A stretch of 64,000 nucleotides of DNA from Sporosarcina luteola (GCF_023715245.1 NZ_JAMBNV010000002.1:310001-374000); one strand, 5' to 3'; positions 1-8,174 are shown, counted from the stretch's first letter. Program-made: numbers and translations. The notes: a model not told the origin generated them from the sequence alone.

Positions 1-378
1 AATGGAGGGACATTCAAATGAGTCAACTTGTCCATTATCCAGAGTCCGAGTAAGTTGATTCTGGTTGGCCGGAAAACTAATTCGGCCCGCTATATTTTTC
101 ATTTCCAAAATGATTGCTCCTTGTTTGCATAGAAAAAGCGTGTCAATTTGAAAGTAACCAGTGGATTTCAAATGAAGATCGTGAATTATGTAATGTTCAA
201 ATGGAAACAAATATTTTTGAAATACCTCTCCTAATAATCTCTCTCCATTTTCACCGGCCCGTGTTGATCGTAATGCATTTTCCATACTCGGAAACCTTGG
301 ATGTTGTTCTGGCAACCTTCGCAAGAGTCTCTCCAACGCCTTCCGTTTAAATGAATTCCCTTTTTTCTTAATTATCAA
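1..378 (-). CDS. NERD-domain protein, truncated by the window edge
   Basis: Reading the minus strand from position 378 gives 126 codons without a stop, running off the window start, so the C-terminus is missing. The translation has the look of a nuclease-related (NERD) domain: a basic N-terminus, then GENGERLLGEVF, a FQIDTLFL strand and the typical QGAIILEMKN segment whose E-x-K resembles the restriction-endonuclease-fold core. I chose TTG at 376-378 as start because a strong AGGAGGTGG ribosome site (385-393) lies six bases upstream; no ATG fits better. NERD proteins are thought to act on DNA, but the substrate here is unknown. The gene points away from the repeat array at 463-578. Confidence 0.72.
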   Translation of the reverse strand, partial: MIIKKKGNSFKRKALERLLRRLPEQHPRFPSMENALRSTRAGENGERLLGEVFQKYLFPFEHYIIHDLHLKSTGYFQIDTLFLCKQGAIILEMKNIAGRISFPANQNQLTRTLDNGQVDSFECPSI

Positions 379-462
379 TATAAACCACCTCCTCGCCTGA
401 TTGTAGCATGCCATGCATACCTTTTCCATAAGAGATTTTCCCCCTCAATGGATTGGCGAAAA

Positions 463-578
463 GTTATCTATTGAATCGGACAAGTTATCTATCGAATCGT
501 AGTTTTTATCTATTGAATACGAAAAGTTATCTATTGAATCTGGATAGTTATCTATTGAATATCATAAATTATCACCAA
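463..578 (+). repeat. 21-bp phased repeat array A1 (TTATCTATTGAAT type)
   Basis: Six TTATC cores start at 464, 485, 506, 527, 548 and 569, exactly 21 bp apart. The shared part of each unit is about 14 nt (GTTATCTATTGAATC), followed by about 7 variable nt. The sixth unit diverges to TTATCACCAAAT. The array fills most of the gap between the leftward NERD gene and the rightward small peptide gene, and no other gene is seen in 379-720. Confidence 0.85.
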
Positions 579-720
579 ATCATTACTTTATAACTACAAG
601 AACAACGGCAAAAATCGCCATGCATCATTATTCCGACAACCTCGCTTCTCCCGTTGCCACCTTCCCGAAGTGATGCTACAATGGAATGTAGGATTTACGA
701 TAAAAAGGAGTGAAGTCTTC

Positions 721-813
721 ATGTGGTTCCTATACATCATGTACACGCTGTTCGCTTTTATCATCCTTGGTACAACATTTGGTCTTGTCAGCACATTCAA
801 CAATCATAAGTGA
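721..813 (+). CDS. 30-aa hydrophobic membrane peptide
   Basis: This ORF reads MWFLYIMYTLFAFIILGTTF followed by GLVSTFNNHK. It is a single hydrophobic helix (about residues 2-22) with a short polar tail, so a one-span membrane peptide. An AAAGGAG ribosome site lies about ten bases before the ATG. The last codons form the left arm of a strong terminator hairpin, which argues for a real monocistronic transcript. I do not recognise the family. It could be a small regulatory membrane protein or a toxin-like peptide, but nothing in the sequence decides between these. Confidence 0.55.
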   Translation: MWFLYIMYTLFAFIILGTTFGLVSTFNNHK

Positions 814-833
814 TTGTTGAAGTGCTTTTTTTT
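796..833 (+). terminator. Terminator overlapping the small peptide gene
   Basis: An 11-bp perfect stem (TTCAACAATCA / TGATTGTTGAA) with a TAAG loop is followed by GTGC and a run of eight T. The stop codon of the 30-aa ORF is inside the hairpin. Confidence 0.85.
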
Positions 834-857
834 GGTTAATCGCGGCATCGCGCGTGT

Positions 858-905
858 AAATTGAAAAGGTGTCCCGCGGCCTCGATTGGCTGTGGAACAC
901 CTTTT
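858..905 (-). terminator. Terminator of the regulator/pro-peptide operon
   Basis: The arms AAAAGGTGT (864-872) and ACACCTTTT (897-905) pair. On the minus strand the hairpin follows directly on the pro-peptide stop and is trailed by a T-rich stretch. Confidence 0.7.
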
Positions 906-907
906 TC

Positions 908-1066
908 TTATACTTGTGGAGGTAAAATCGATGGTGGTGTTAGATTGTCCTTTCCTTTAGTGTTTGTGTGTACGCTGTCATCCGGTTCCAATGCCAAAGC
1001 GCTTCCTGTTCCTGCAAATGCAGCAAGCAGTGCTGTCAACAAGATAATGGATAATTTTCGTTTCAT
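908..1066 (-). CDS. Exported pro-peptide of an RRNPP-type signalling pair
   Basis: A 52-aa ORF begins MKRKLSIILLTALLAAFAGT and ends TPPSILPPQV. It has a basic N-terminus, a hydrophobic core and an alanine-rich cleavage region (GSALA at residues 21-25), then a short polar tail and a proline-rich C-terminus. The start overlaps the stop of the TPR regulator gene (an upstream ATG at 1069 is also in frame). Gene order, size and layout match PapR/NprX/Phr-type signalling peptides, which are secreted, trimmed and re-imported by an oligopeptide permease to bind the regulator. The mature peptide is probably cut from the last 5-9 residues; this is inferred, not visible. The gene was too short for automatic calling. 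Confidence 0.75.
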   Translation of the reverse strand: MKRKLSIILLTALLAAFAGTGSALALEPDDSVHTNTKGKDNLTPPSILPPQV

Positions 1067-2301
1067 CATTCCTTCTCCCCTTTTTCATAGTGATATAAAC
1101 TGTACTTCGCGGCTTTTCCGTAGTCGCCAGTGGATCGGTAATAGGTTGCCAACCTCCAGGCGATACTTCTTGCTTCCCCTATATAACCATGTTTTTTCAT
1201 AAAAGGAAATACTATTTGTTCACAATAGTCGAAAAGCTCTTGTTGGGAAAGTTTAGTATGCCGAAAGTAATTCAACTGTATCGTTAAATACGGGTCATTC
1301 TTCCTCTCCGATAGTACTTTCAATTCTTCCAGCAACGGATCTATTTCTTTATTCTTTTCAACGGCGGTTTGCAATAAATGAATGAGGATTGCTTGATAAT
1401 AATCTGCTCCGGGTTCCAACAACGCTTTTAATTCCTGCAACATCTCATAGGCAGATTCATGGAAACCCCTGCGGTTTTGTAATACTGAATAATTATAGAG
1501 CGCTCCCTGATACAACTGATCCATCTCCATCATCTTCGCATTGCGAAGAATTATTTTAAACAAGGCGTCCGCCTGCAGGATGAAGTCGCGGTTTGTATAA
1601 TTGATGGCAAGCAGAAGTTGGGCGTGCAGCAAGCGGATGTAATTGCAGTCCTTCCGGAAGTGGTCGACAGCCATTTCCGCAAAGTAGGTCGATTTGCCGT
1701 ATTGTGCTCGGTTGTGAAGCAAATATGCTTTTTGATAAAACAGCTCCCCTTCGAACATAAAGGGAATCCGTTCGCGGTACTCTTCTATCTGTTCAAGAAG
1801 GTTTTCCGCCTCTGTAAAGTTTTGCGAAAAAATGTCGTACATCAGGTGAATGACTTTGGATACGGCTTTTTCATAATCCGTGAAGGATGTCTCCATTCGT
1901 TTCAAGATGAAGACTTGTTGTGTGGCACGAGGCATGTCCTGTTTGAATAAATAATAACGTAATTTGTAGAGCTCATACCGGTTCACCAAGTCCGTCGATT
2001 GCAAATAGTCTATTTGAGTAGAAAGCTCTTTGTACACCTCATCCATCGATTTCAGATCATAGTAGACCGAGTGAATGATGAAAGTTTCTAATTTCTCTTT
2101 CCAATATTCATATGTAAGTACTTCCCGTTCCCAAACAACACCCATCCGTTTAAACAATTCATTGATCGTTTCGCCGTTTGGAATGTATTTATTCGACTCG
2201 ATCTTACTCAAATGGGAAATGGAACAGACACCTTTGCTGAGTTCTGCCTGTGTTAAGTTGTTTTTCATTCGGTAGTACTTCAGGATAGATCCAATATTCA
2301 T
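1066..2301 (-). CDS. RRNPP-family transcriptional regulator (HTH plus TPR, NprR/PlcR-like)
   Basis: The 411-residue protein starts with an XRE-type helix-turn-helix (about residues 1-60, with LTQAELSKGV and SISHLSKIESN). The rest is a helical TPR-like solenoid (about 75-405), the architecture and length of NprR/PlcR regulators. I start it at the ATG at 2301 (2304 also possible), after GGGGGTG; a longer frame to 2421 adds residues unlike the family. The adjoining ORF downstream encodes an exported pro-peptide, so the regulator is probably controlled by a re-imported peptide. A secreted subtilisin gene lies just upstream on the same strand and is a candidate target. No target box was recognised. 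Confidence 0.8.
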   Translation of the reverse strand: MNIGSILKYYRMKNNLTQAELSKGVCSISHLSKIESNKYIPNGETINELFKRMGVVWEREVLTYEYWKEKLETFIIHSVYYDLKSMDEVYKELSTQIDYLQSTDLVNRYELYKLRYYLFKQDMPRATQQVFILKRMETSFTDYEKAVSKVIHLMYDIFSQNFTEAENLLEQIEEYRERIPFMFEGELFYQKAYLLHNRAQYGKSTYFAEMAVDHFRKDCNYIRLLHAQLLLAINYTNRDFILQADALFKIILRNAKMMEMDQLYQGALYNYSVLQNRRGFHESAYEMLQELKALLEPGADYYQAILIHLLQTAVEKNKEIDPLLEELKVLSERKNDPYLTIQLNYFRHTKLSQQELFDYCEQIVFPFMKKHGYIGEARSIAWRLATYYRSTGDYGKAAKYSLYHYEKGEKE

Positions 2302-2365
2302 CATTTGCACCCCCGCAAATTTCTTATTATTCAAACATATCATTTTGAGTGAACGAACACATGAG

Positions 2366-2397
2366 AAAACAGTCCCAGGGGAGTATGGGACTGTTTT
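2366..2397 (-). terminator. Terminator after the subtilisin gene
   Basis: A perfect 12-bp stem AAAACAGTCCCA / TGGGACTGTTTT with an 8-nt loop separates the protease gene from the regulator gene. Confidence 0.8.
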
Positions 2398-2433
2398 CGG
2401 CCTAATGTATGGGATTTTCATTAGGAGGCTATG

Positions 2434-3723
2434 TTAACGTACTCGTGCGAATCCGAATCCGGATGCAATGTCGTCTCCTCGTCCGGCATGATAACCGCCG
2501 AGGATGTCATATGTTTTCGCACGATTTTGCAAGTTGGCGCGAAGTTGAACGTTTGTGAAGCTAGGATTTTCCGCCCAGACTTTCGCTGCCAATCCTGCCA
2601 CATGCGGTGTGGCCATAGATGTTCCGCTGATTGTTGCGTAACCGCCGTTGTACCAAGTTGAGAATATGGATGTGCCCGGTGCGGACAGTTCAACATCCCC
2701 CGTTTGGATGATATGATCGCCTGCTGTCCTTGAATGGCCCCGGGAAGATGAGTTGGCGACACGGTATGTGCTATTTTCCAACCGATTCTCGAGATTCGCA
2801 ACTGCAATTGCTGACGGCAAGGCTGCCGGATAATCGATTGAACCAGGAGAAAAGCCATCGTTTCCTGCTGCCGCGATAATTAATGCGCCGCGGTCATACG
2901 CGTAATTTACAGCATTCGTGATCAACGAACTTTCTCCGTTCGAACCGAGGGACATGTTGATGACGACTTTCACCCGTTGTGCGTATGCCTCATCTGCCGC
3001 GTGTCGGATTGCATTCGCGATATCATCCGCATAGCCGCTTCCGGAGTCGTTCAATACTTTATACGCCCAAAGCTTTGCATTCGGGGCCACTCCGTAAACG
3101 CCTCTACGGTCATCGCCACCCTCTCCTAAGGCGGTTCCCGCAACGTGGGTCCCGTGCCCGTTTCGGTCGGTGCACGTATTATTCACTAGCGACGCGCTTT
3201 GCGTAAAATCCTTACATTGCTCCGCGTTGTAGTATAGATCGTTATGGTTCACATTGACGCCTGTATCGAGCACGGCGACTCTTACGTTCGAGCCGCCCGT
3301 CGTAGAAGTTAAGTTATTATCGTTATAGATTGCCTTGATTCCCCAAGGAACGGATTGGCTAGCGGCCGCTGCATCCACCTCATTATTCAGCTTCAAAGAG
3401 GACGGGTCGATCTGGATGGAGAGGACATCCACTTTTTCAACAGTGATATGCGGCATGTTTTGCAGCAGCGAGAATTCTTTCGCTGTCACATCTGTCGTGT
3501 AGGAATGGCCGTCGAATTCATTTCGGAGCTCGTAGTTTTGTTGAAGCTCTTGCAACTCTTGGTCAGTCGTTGCCGTGATGAGCACTCGGAACGTTTCGCC
3601 CCTTTGCTTCATCTGATTCTCTTTGAAATCCCGGAAATCGTCCTCTGCGTAGACAGCTCCTGTTGGCATCAGCATACTTGCTGTAAGCGCCATTACCGCG
3701 AGCACCTTCAATGGTCTCTTCAT
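2434..3723 (-). CDS. Secreted subtilisin-like serine protease (S41-like)
   Basis: A 429-aa pre-pro-protease of family S8. Residues 1-26 form a signal peptide ending AVYA; about 45-103 is an I9-type propeptide; the catalytic domain follows. The triad is Asp153 (VAVLDTGV), His193 (NGHGTHVAGT) and Ser369 (GTSMATPHVAG), with oxyanion Asn288 (AAAGND). Two cysteines (170 and 184) could form a disulfide. From memory, the mature part closely resembles subtilisin S41 of an Antarctic Bacillus, suggesting a cold-adapted enzyme. The ATG follows GAGGAGA. An inverted repeat sits near the likely transcription start. The neighbouring RRNPP pair may regulate it, which is inference. Confidence 0.92.
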   Translation of the reverse strand: MKRPLKVLAVMALTASMLMPTGAVYAEDDFRDFKENQMKQRGETFRVLITATTDQELQELQQNYELRNEFDGHSYTTDVTAKEFSLLQNMPHITVEKVDVLSIQIDPSSLKLNNEVDAAAASQSVPWGIKAIYNDNNLTSTTGGSNVRVAVLDTGVNVNHNDLYYNAEQCKDFTQSASLVNNTCTDRNGHGTHVAGTALGEGGDDRRGVYGVAPNAKLWAYKVLNDSGSGYADDIANAIRHAADEAYAQRVKVVINMSLGSNGESSLITNAVNYAYDRGALIIAAAGNDGFSPGSIDYPAALPSAIAVANLENRLENSTYRVANSSSRGHSRTAGDHIIQTGDVELSAPGTSIFSTWYNGGYATISGTSMATPHVAGLAAKVWAENPSFTNVQLRANLQNRAKTYDILGGYHAGRGDDIASGFGFARVR

Positions 3724-3753
3724 TCATTCTCCTCTTTTCCTAATAGATTCGGT

Positions 3754-3776
3754 TTTGCTATCCTTACTGTAGCAAA
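3754..3776. promoter_or_regulatory. Inverted repeat at the 5' end of the protease transcript
   Basis: TTTGCTA (3754-3760) and TAGCAAA (3770-3776) are perfect arms around 9 nt. A minus-strand -10-like TATAAT lies at 3784-3789, so the repeat is close to +1. It could be an operator or a 5' stabilising stem-loop like that of the aprE leader. No good -35 is seen, which would fit an activated promoter. Confidence 0.45.
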
Positions 3777-3884
3777 CATTATGATTATAGGAAATTGGGA
3801 AAAACTCGCCTGGATTCGACAGTATCCCCGACTATTCTCTATATCTATCCACCCATCAAAAGGAACTAATTTGAATCAAAAGAA

Positions 3885-3918
3885 CTAAAAAACACCAACC
3901 ATTTACGCGGTTGGTGTT
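3885..3918 (-). terminator. Terminator of the YtrA-type ABC operon
   Basis: A 10-bp perfect stem AACACCAACC / GGTTGGTGTT with an 8-nt loop is followed on the minus strand by six T. It lies 40 bases after the last permease gene. Confidence 0.85.
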
Positions 3919-3957
3919 GGGCAAATTATTAATTCTCTGTTCAATTATACCTACCAA

Positions 3958-4734
3958 TCAAGCTGTAACATCTCGTTTTATGAATGTCGAAAAGCTGATA
4001 AGAAGGAAGACCACGATATAAACGGCTAATACCGCAAGCGAGAAAGGCAACGTCAAGTCAGGCACTAACATCATGCCCGTTTCGAATTGGGTCAGGTCCA
4101 TATGTGTGAAGAACAAGTACTTTGCAATTTCGTATTTCGAAAGCAAGGCGCTGATCGTTGAGCCGGTGAAGTAAATGAACAGTGACAGACCGATTGCGAG
4201 TGAGCTGGAGCGGAAAACGCTTCCGATTGCAAATGCGAATGTCGAAGTGATGAATACGTTACCGAATGAAAGAAGCAGCATATACAGACTCTTGCTCCAA
4301 ACCGACCAATCCGATAAGCTCTCTCCTGCCCCCGATTTGAATAAAAGCATCGCCAACAGGATATAGACAACGTAACCAATCAGCATAAGGAAAATGCCAA
4401 AGAGATTCACGGTCAGGAATTTGGATACAAGAATCTTCCATCTTTTTACCGGGCGTGTCAGCAGCATCTTAATCGTACCCTGGGAAAACTCGGACGCGAC
4501 AATGCCCGCTGCAACGATGACCGTCAGCAATAAGACAGTTCCGCCCAGTGAAGATGGATCCTGGATCATCCCTTCCCTTGTCATTTCGCCACCCATATTC
4601 TGCAAGCTAATCCATTTCATCAAGCCCATCATTCCGACTGTCAAGACGACAAGAATACCGACCATGATCCATGTTCCTTTTTTATGCCACAATTTCATCC
4701 ATTCATTTTGCATAAGCTTCAGCAATCTGGCCAC
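3958..4734 (-). CDS. ABC-2 type transporter permease
   Basis: A 258-aa membrane protein with about six hydrophobic segments and the cytosolic N-terminal opening usual for ABC-2 permeases (LMQNEWMKLWHKKGTWIM). The KMLLTRPVKRWKILVSK stretch (about residues 93-109) is the typical coupling region seen in NatB/BcrB-like permeases. It overlaps the upstream ATPase gene by 32 bp and is the last gene of the operon, so it is very probably the membrane partner of that ATPase. The substrate is unknown; export of peptides or lipid-active compounds is the usual role of such pairs. Confidence 0.85.
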   Translation of the reverse strand: MARLLKLMQNEWMKLWHKKGTWIMVGILVVLTVGMMGLMKWISLQNMGGEMTREGMIQDPSSLGGTVLLLTVIVAAGIVASEFSQGTIKMLLTRPVKRWKILVSKFLTVNLFGIFLMLIGYVVYILLAMLLFKSGAGESLSDWSVWSKSLYMLLLSFGNVFITSTFAFAIGSVFRSSSLAIGLSLFIYFTGSTISALLSKYEIAKYLFFTHMDLTQFETGMMLVPDLTLPFSLAVLAVYIVVFLLISFSTFIKRDVTA

Positions 4735-5620
4735 CTCCAGTCATCTCTAAGAACTCATCTTCCAACGTTTTCCGATGCGGCTGAACCGCAAACACTTGCA
4801 GCCCTTCGGCAATGAACGACTCGACCAGGTCCGGGATTTGATGTTGCTCCGCATTGACGAGCAATCCATCTGTAAACGGCTCCACCGTGAACCCTCCATC
4901 CGTAAGCAGTTGCTTCGCCTTTTCCGCCGGCGTTGCTTCAATATAATAGAACGATTCCCGCGCCTCGGACATTTCACGGATATCGATCAGCTTGCCGTTT
5001 TGGATGATGGCAATCCGGTCGCACATGAGCTCAATTTCGGAGAGCATATGGCTGGAAACGAAGACGGATACCCCTTCTGTTTCTGCAATCTTACGAAGGT
5101 ACTGCCTGAATTCACGGATTCCAGCAGGATCGAGTCCATTCGTCGGTTCATCCAAAATCAAGAACTTCGGCCGGTGCAGGATAGCCTGCGCGAGGCCTAA
5201 ACGTTGACGCATTCCGAGCGAATAGGTCCCTACTTTTTCATGGATACGATTTTGCATCCCGACTTGGCGGACGACATCATCGATCCGCTCCTTCGTCACA
5301 CCTTTATGCATGCGGGCAAAATGCAGCAAATTCTTATAACCTGACATAAATTTATACATTTCAGGATTCTCAACAATGACACCAACCTTTGAAAGGCCTA
5401 CCTCGAAGTTGTCCCGCAATGAAACCCCTTCGATGACGATATCGCCCTCCGTCTGCTTCATGAGCCCTACCATCATTCTGATCGTCGTCGTTTTCCCCGC
5501 ACCATTCGGACCGAGGAAGCCCGTGATCTGCCCCGGATACAGCGACAGATTCAAATTGTCGATGATTTTCTTGCTTCGAATCGTTTTGGATAAATTCTTC
5601 AATTCCACTACCGGCTTCAT
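4703..5620 (-). CDS. ABC transporter ATPase, BcrA/NatA-like
   Basis: A 305-aa ATPase. Walker A is GPNGAGKTT (about residues 38-46), the signature is YSLGMRQRLGLAQ and Walker B is FLILDEPTNGLDP. The C-terminal extension of about 90 residues after the H-loop (FVSSH) is typical of the BcrA subfamily that works with ABC-2 permeases. It overlaps the upstream ATPase gene by 4 bp and the downstream permease by 32 bp, indicating translational coupling. It powers export by the 3958-4734 permease. The antibiotic-resistance link of BcrA relatives is not proven here. Confidence 0.9.
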   Translation of the reverse strand: MKPVVELKNLSKTIRSKKIIDNLNLSLYPGQITGFLGPNGAGKTTTIRMMVGLMKQTEGDIVIEGVSLRDNFEVGLSKVGVIVENPEMYKFMSGYKNLLHFARMHKGVTKERIDDVVRQVGMQNRIHEKVGTYSLGMRQRLGLAQAILHRPKFLILDEPTNGLDPAGIREFRQYLRKIAETEGVSVFVSSHMLSEIELMCDRIAIIQNGKLIDIREMSEARESFYYIEATPAEKAKQLLTDGGFTVEPFTDGLLVNAEQHQIPDLVESFIAEGLQVFAVQPHRKTLEDEFLEMTGGGQIAEAYAK

Positions 5621-6345
5621 TTTCCCAACTCCCTTTCCACTTGTGAATCTTTGAAAAGTGACACCATCCAGCTCGTTGCATCGATTCCGTAAAAATCCCT
5701 TATTTCATCGACCGCCTCATGGGCGATCAACCGCCCGCCCCGCATGACGATGATTTCATCCAGCAGCGGCTCCACTTCCCGAATTTCATGCGTCGACATG
5801 ATGACCGACTGACGCTCCGGGTCCGTAAAACGAATGAGCCCTTTCGCGATATCTTCCCGGACCATTGGGTCAAGGCCTGAAAACGGTTCGTCGAGCAAGT
5901 AGTAATCGGCTTCCCTCGCAAGCGTCACGGCGATTTTCACACGTCCACGGTTCCCTTTGGACAAGCTTTTTATCCGCGAAGTAAGCGACACATTCAGAAA
6001 TTGCACAATCTCCTTCGCTTTGACCATGTCGAAGTCCTCGAATTGTGATTCGTAGAAATCGATCAGCTGCTGCACGGTAAAGTACGTATAGAAATCATCG
6101 GTGTCGGACATATAGGCAACTCGTGAAGCAATACGCCGCGTAATTGGTTGCCCGTCAAACGCCGCGCTGCCGCTATTCGCTGTCAATAAACCCGCCATCA
6201 TCTTCAATAATGTCGACTTGCCGCTTCCATTTTCACCGACAAGTCCGATCACTTTCCCTCTAGGAATCGACACAGTCACATCCTGCAATGCCCTTTTACT
6301 GCCATACTTCTTCACGATATGTTTCAACTCAATCATTTCCGCCAC
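5617..6345 (-). CDS. ABC transporter ATPase, YtrB-like
   Basis: A 242-aa ATPase with Walker A GENGSGKST (about residues 36-44), a divergent signature LSKGNRGRVKIAV and Walker B YYLLDEPFSGLDP. The KGN signature is characteristic of YtrB-type ATPases found next to GntR regulators. The start overlaps the end of the GntR gene by 17 bp. Its membrane partners are probably the two permeases encoded first in the operon (6700-8135), since the other ATPase has its own ABC-2 partner downstream. Confidence 0.88.
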   Translation of the reverse strand: MAEMIELKHIVKKYGSKRALQDVTVSIPRGKVIGLVGENGSGKSTLLKMMAGLLTANSGSAAFDGQPITRRIASRVAYMSDTDDFYTYFTVQQLIDFYESQFEDFDMVKAKEIVQFLNVSLTSRIKSLSKGNRGRVKIAVTLAREADYYLLDEPFSGLDPMVREDIAKGLIRFTDPERQSVIMSTHEIREVEPLLDEIIVMRGGRLIAHEAVDEIRDFYGIDATSWMVSLFKDSQVERELGK

Positions 6346-6697
6346 CCCGTTCCTGCAGACACTTTACAATTTCGTCAGTCGTAAATCCGAATGCCGCCAC
6401 ACTTTGAAGGAATGTCGTCACGAGCTGCTCCTTCATTTCATTGCGAAGCGCCTTGATTTTCTCTTGATTTTCCGTCACGAACGATCCCTGCCCCCTTCTT
6501 GTCTCAGTGATCTCCATCTGCTCCAACTCCCTGTAGACGCGCTGCATCGTGTTCGCATTCACGCCAACTTCAACTGCGTATTCACGGACGGAAGGCAACT
6601 TCTCCCCCGCCTTCAAAGTGCCACGCATAATATCCCCCAAAATCCGGTCGATGAGCTGCTGGTAAATCGGCTTATCCGGTAAAAAATCAATGCTCAT
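6329..6697 (-). CDS. GntR-family repressor, YtrA-like
   Basis: A 122-aa protein with an N-terminal winged helix (PIYQQLIDRI, GEKLPSVREYA, VNANTMQRVYRELE, RRGQGSFV; residues 10-75) and a short C-terminal helical part. This short GntR class regulates its own operon with ABC exporter genes and is induced by cell-wall antibiotics in Bacillus relatives. It lies in the middle of the operon rather than first. An operator-like inverted repeat GTGTA-12-TACAC lies ahead of the first gene (8153-8174). Autoregulation is inferred. Confidence 0.88.
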   Translation of the reverse strand: MSIDFLPDKPIYQQLIDRILGDIMRGTLKAGEKLPSVREYAVEVGVNANTMQRVYRELEQMEITETRRGQGSFVTENQEKIKALRNEMKEQLVTTFLQSVAAFGFTTDEIVKCLQERGGGND

Positions 6698-6699
6698 CG

Positions 6700-7353
6700 T
6701 CAGTACCTCACTTTCTTTTCAAGCAGGATTGCTCCGCTAACGAATAATACAATTGAAACGGCGATGAAGATTAGTGTGCTGGCGAGAGGATCCATTGTCT
6801 TCATTACTACAATCAGAAATCCCCATATGATTACCCCAAACGAGATGGGAATGAGTGTAAGTAGTACTGCCAGCCAACCATGCCTGATTTCTAAAGTTTT
6901 ATAGACTACCCATATTAGCAAGCCCGCCGTTATCATGAAAATGGTATTGGCAAACAATTTCTGCAGTGTTAGCACTCCTGGGATGATTCCTGCAATACCT
7001 CCCAAGAAATAAGCGAATACGCCTAGGACGCCCCAAATCAGAACAAATCCCACCATCAAAAGTAGTACCATTCCCACTTTCACAAATAATAGCTTCCAAA
7101 TTGAAGCGGGTGAATGCAGCCATAGATCCGGCTGCTTCAAATCCACTTGCAGACTATGCAGGAACAATGCCAGGGCGAAACCGATAAGTATCGTCGAAAA
7201 CATGTGAGCGAGCTCATCAGGATCCACAATTCCGCCAACCGCCGCAGGTGCAAAACTTGAAACAGCTAGCACGATGAAAATTACGACAAAGGCGAACAGT
7301 GAATACCTCAAGAGCACCCACTCTTTTCTCAATAAACCATTCCAGCTCGTCAT
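6700..7353 (-). CDS. Membrane permease of the YtrA-type operon (second)
   Basis: A 217-aa protein with six hydrophobic segments. Its start (MTSWNGLLRKEWVLLRYSLF) is nearly the same as that of the protein encoded just upstream (WNGLLRKEWVQWR), and both share a segment around KRPDLW/KQPDLWLHS, so the two are paralogous and probably form a heterodimeric channel. The genes overlap by 4 bp. The partner ATPase is probably the YtrB-like protein. Substrate unknown. Confidence 0.75.
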   Translation of the reverse strand: MTSWNGLLRKEWVLLRYSLFAFVVIFIVLAVSSFAPAAVGGIVDPDELAHMFSTILIGFALALFLHSLQVDLKQPDLWLHSPASIWKLLFVKVGMVLLLMVGFVLIWGVLGVFAYFLGGIAGIIPGVLTLQKLFANTIFMITAGLLIWVVYKTLEIRHGWLAVLLTLIPISFGVIIWGFLIVVMKTMDPLASTLIFIAVSIVLFVSGAILLEKKVRY

Positions 7354-8135
7354 AGCCTCACCCTCTTCTCAAACAAGGCGATTGCCAAATAGAACAAACC
7401 GACAGTGAAGAGAACCGCGAATATAATCTCTCCAGTGTACAAAATTGTATCCGTGACGGTGAAGTAATTGTATTGGAGATCGATTACCGGATTCTTAATA
7501 GACATCAAATCGAAACCGCCTACCTGTATGAATTTTCCGTAAAAATCGGAAGCCGTAACCTCACCGTATATCCTTATTGAAATGATGAATAAAAGTAATG
7601 TAACGACAAAGGAAAACCCTTTAAGAAAAGGCTTCAACAACTGGTCGATGACGATAAAGAAAAATCCGTAAACCATGAACTGTATGGAAGCGAGAAATAC
7701 TCCGCCGATCAGAAAACTTCCATAGAACAACAACTCATTGAAAATGGCTTCCCGTTGAGGTGTAATTGCAAAACCAATCGCAACAACAAATGCTGTAACA
7801 AGCAAGTACGCCAAGCCCAGTCCAGATGACATCACCATTTTTACCGCCACGAGCTTTACAGTGGAGGCTGTCGAATGAAACCATAAATCAGGCCTTTTCA
7901 TGTCCTTATTAAACATCATCGAGAACGCAATGATAGGAACCAATATGCATGCACCCGCTGCTACGAAACCAATGACCATCGTCATTTCGAATACGGAAAC
8001 TTCCCCTGCTACAAGCACCCCCGCAAAGTACGGCAATATAAACAATCCCGCTAGTAGCAGGAAGACCACCACAATGATCTGCCCTCTCCACTGGACCCAT
8101 TCCTTCCGCAATAAACCATTCCACTGCTTCACCAT
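7350..8135 (-). CDS. Membrane permease of the YtrA-type operon (first gene)
   Basis: A 261-aa protein with about six membrane segments, opening with WNGLLRKEWVQWRGQ and containing KRPDLWFHSTAS. The ATG follows a good AGGAGGGG ribosome site, and the putative GntR operator lies just upstream, so this is the first gene of a six-gene operon. It is paralogous to its downstream neighbour and resembles ABC exporter membrane subunits of the YtrC/D kind by context rather than by a strong motif. Confidence 0.75.
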   Translation of the reverse strand: MVKQWNGLLRKEWVQWRGQIIVVVFLLLAGLFILPYFAGVLVAGEVSVFEMTMVIGFVAAGACILVPIIAFSMMFNKDMKRPDLWFHSTASTVKLVAVKMVMSSGLGLAYLLVTAFVVAIGFAITPQREAIFNELLFYGSFLIGGVFLASIQFMVYGFFFIVIDQLLKPFLKGFSFVVTLLLFIISIRIYGEVTASDFYGKFIQVGGFDLMSIKNPVIDLQYNYFTVTDTILYTGEIIFAVLFTVGLFYLAIALFEKRVRL

Positions 8136-8152
8136 CTACCCCTCCTGTACTG

Positions 8153-8174
8153 GTGTATTAGTTACATAGTACAC
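8153..8174. promoter_or_regulatory. Candidate YtrA/GntR operator
   Basis: Inverted half-sites GTGTA (8153-8157) and TACAC (8170-8174) sit 12 nt apart, 18 bases before the first permease start. The spacing and half-site resemble YtrA-family operators (AGTGTA / TACACT). Confidence 0.5.

Noticed and set aside
861..1202. 113-codon plus-strand ORF over the signalling operon
   Set aside because: It is the shadow of the pro-peptide gene and the regulator 3' end, and it runs through a terminator hairpin.
3724..3900. PlcR box in front of the protease gene
   Set aside because: No TATGNAN4TNCATA-like sequence is present; only the TTTGCTA inverted repeat was found.
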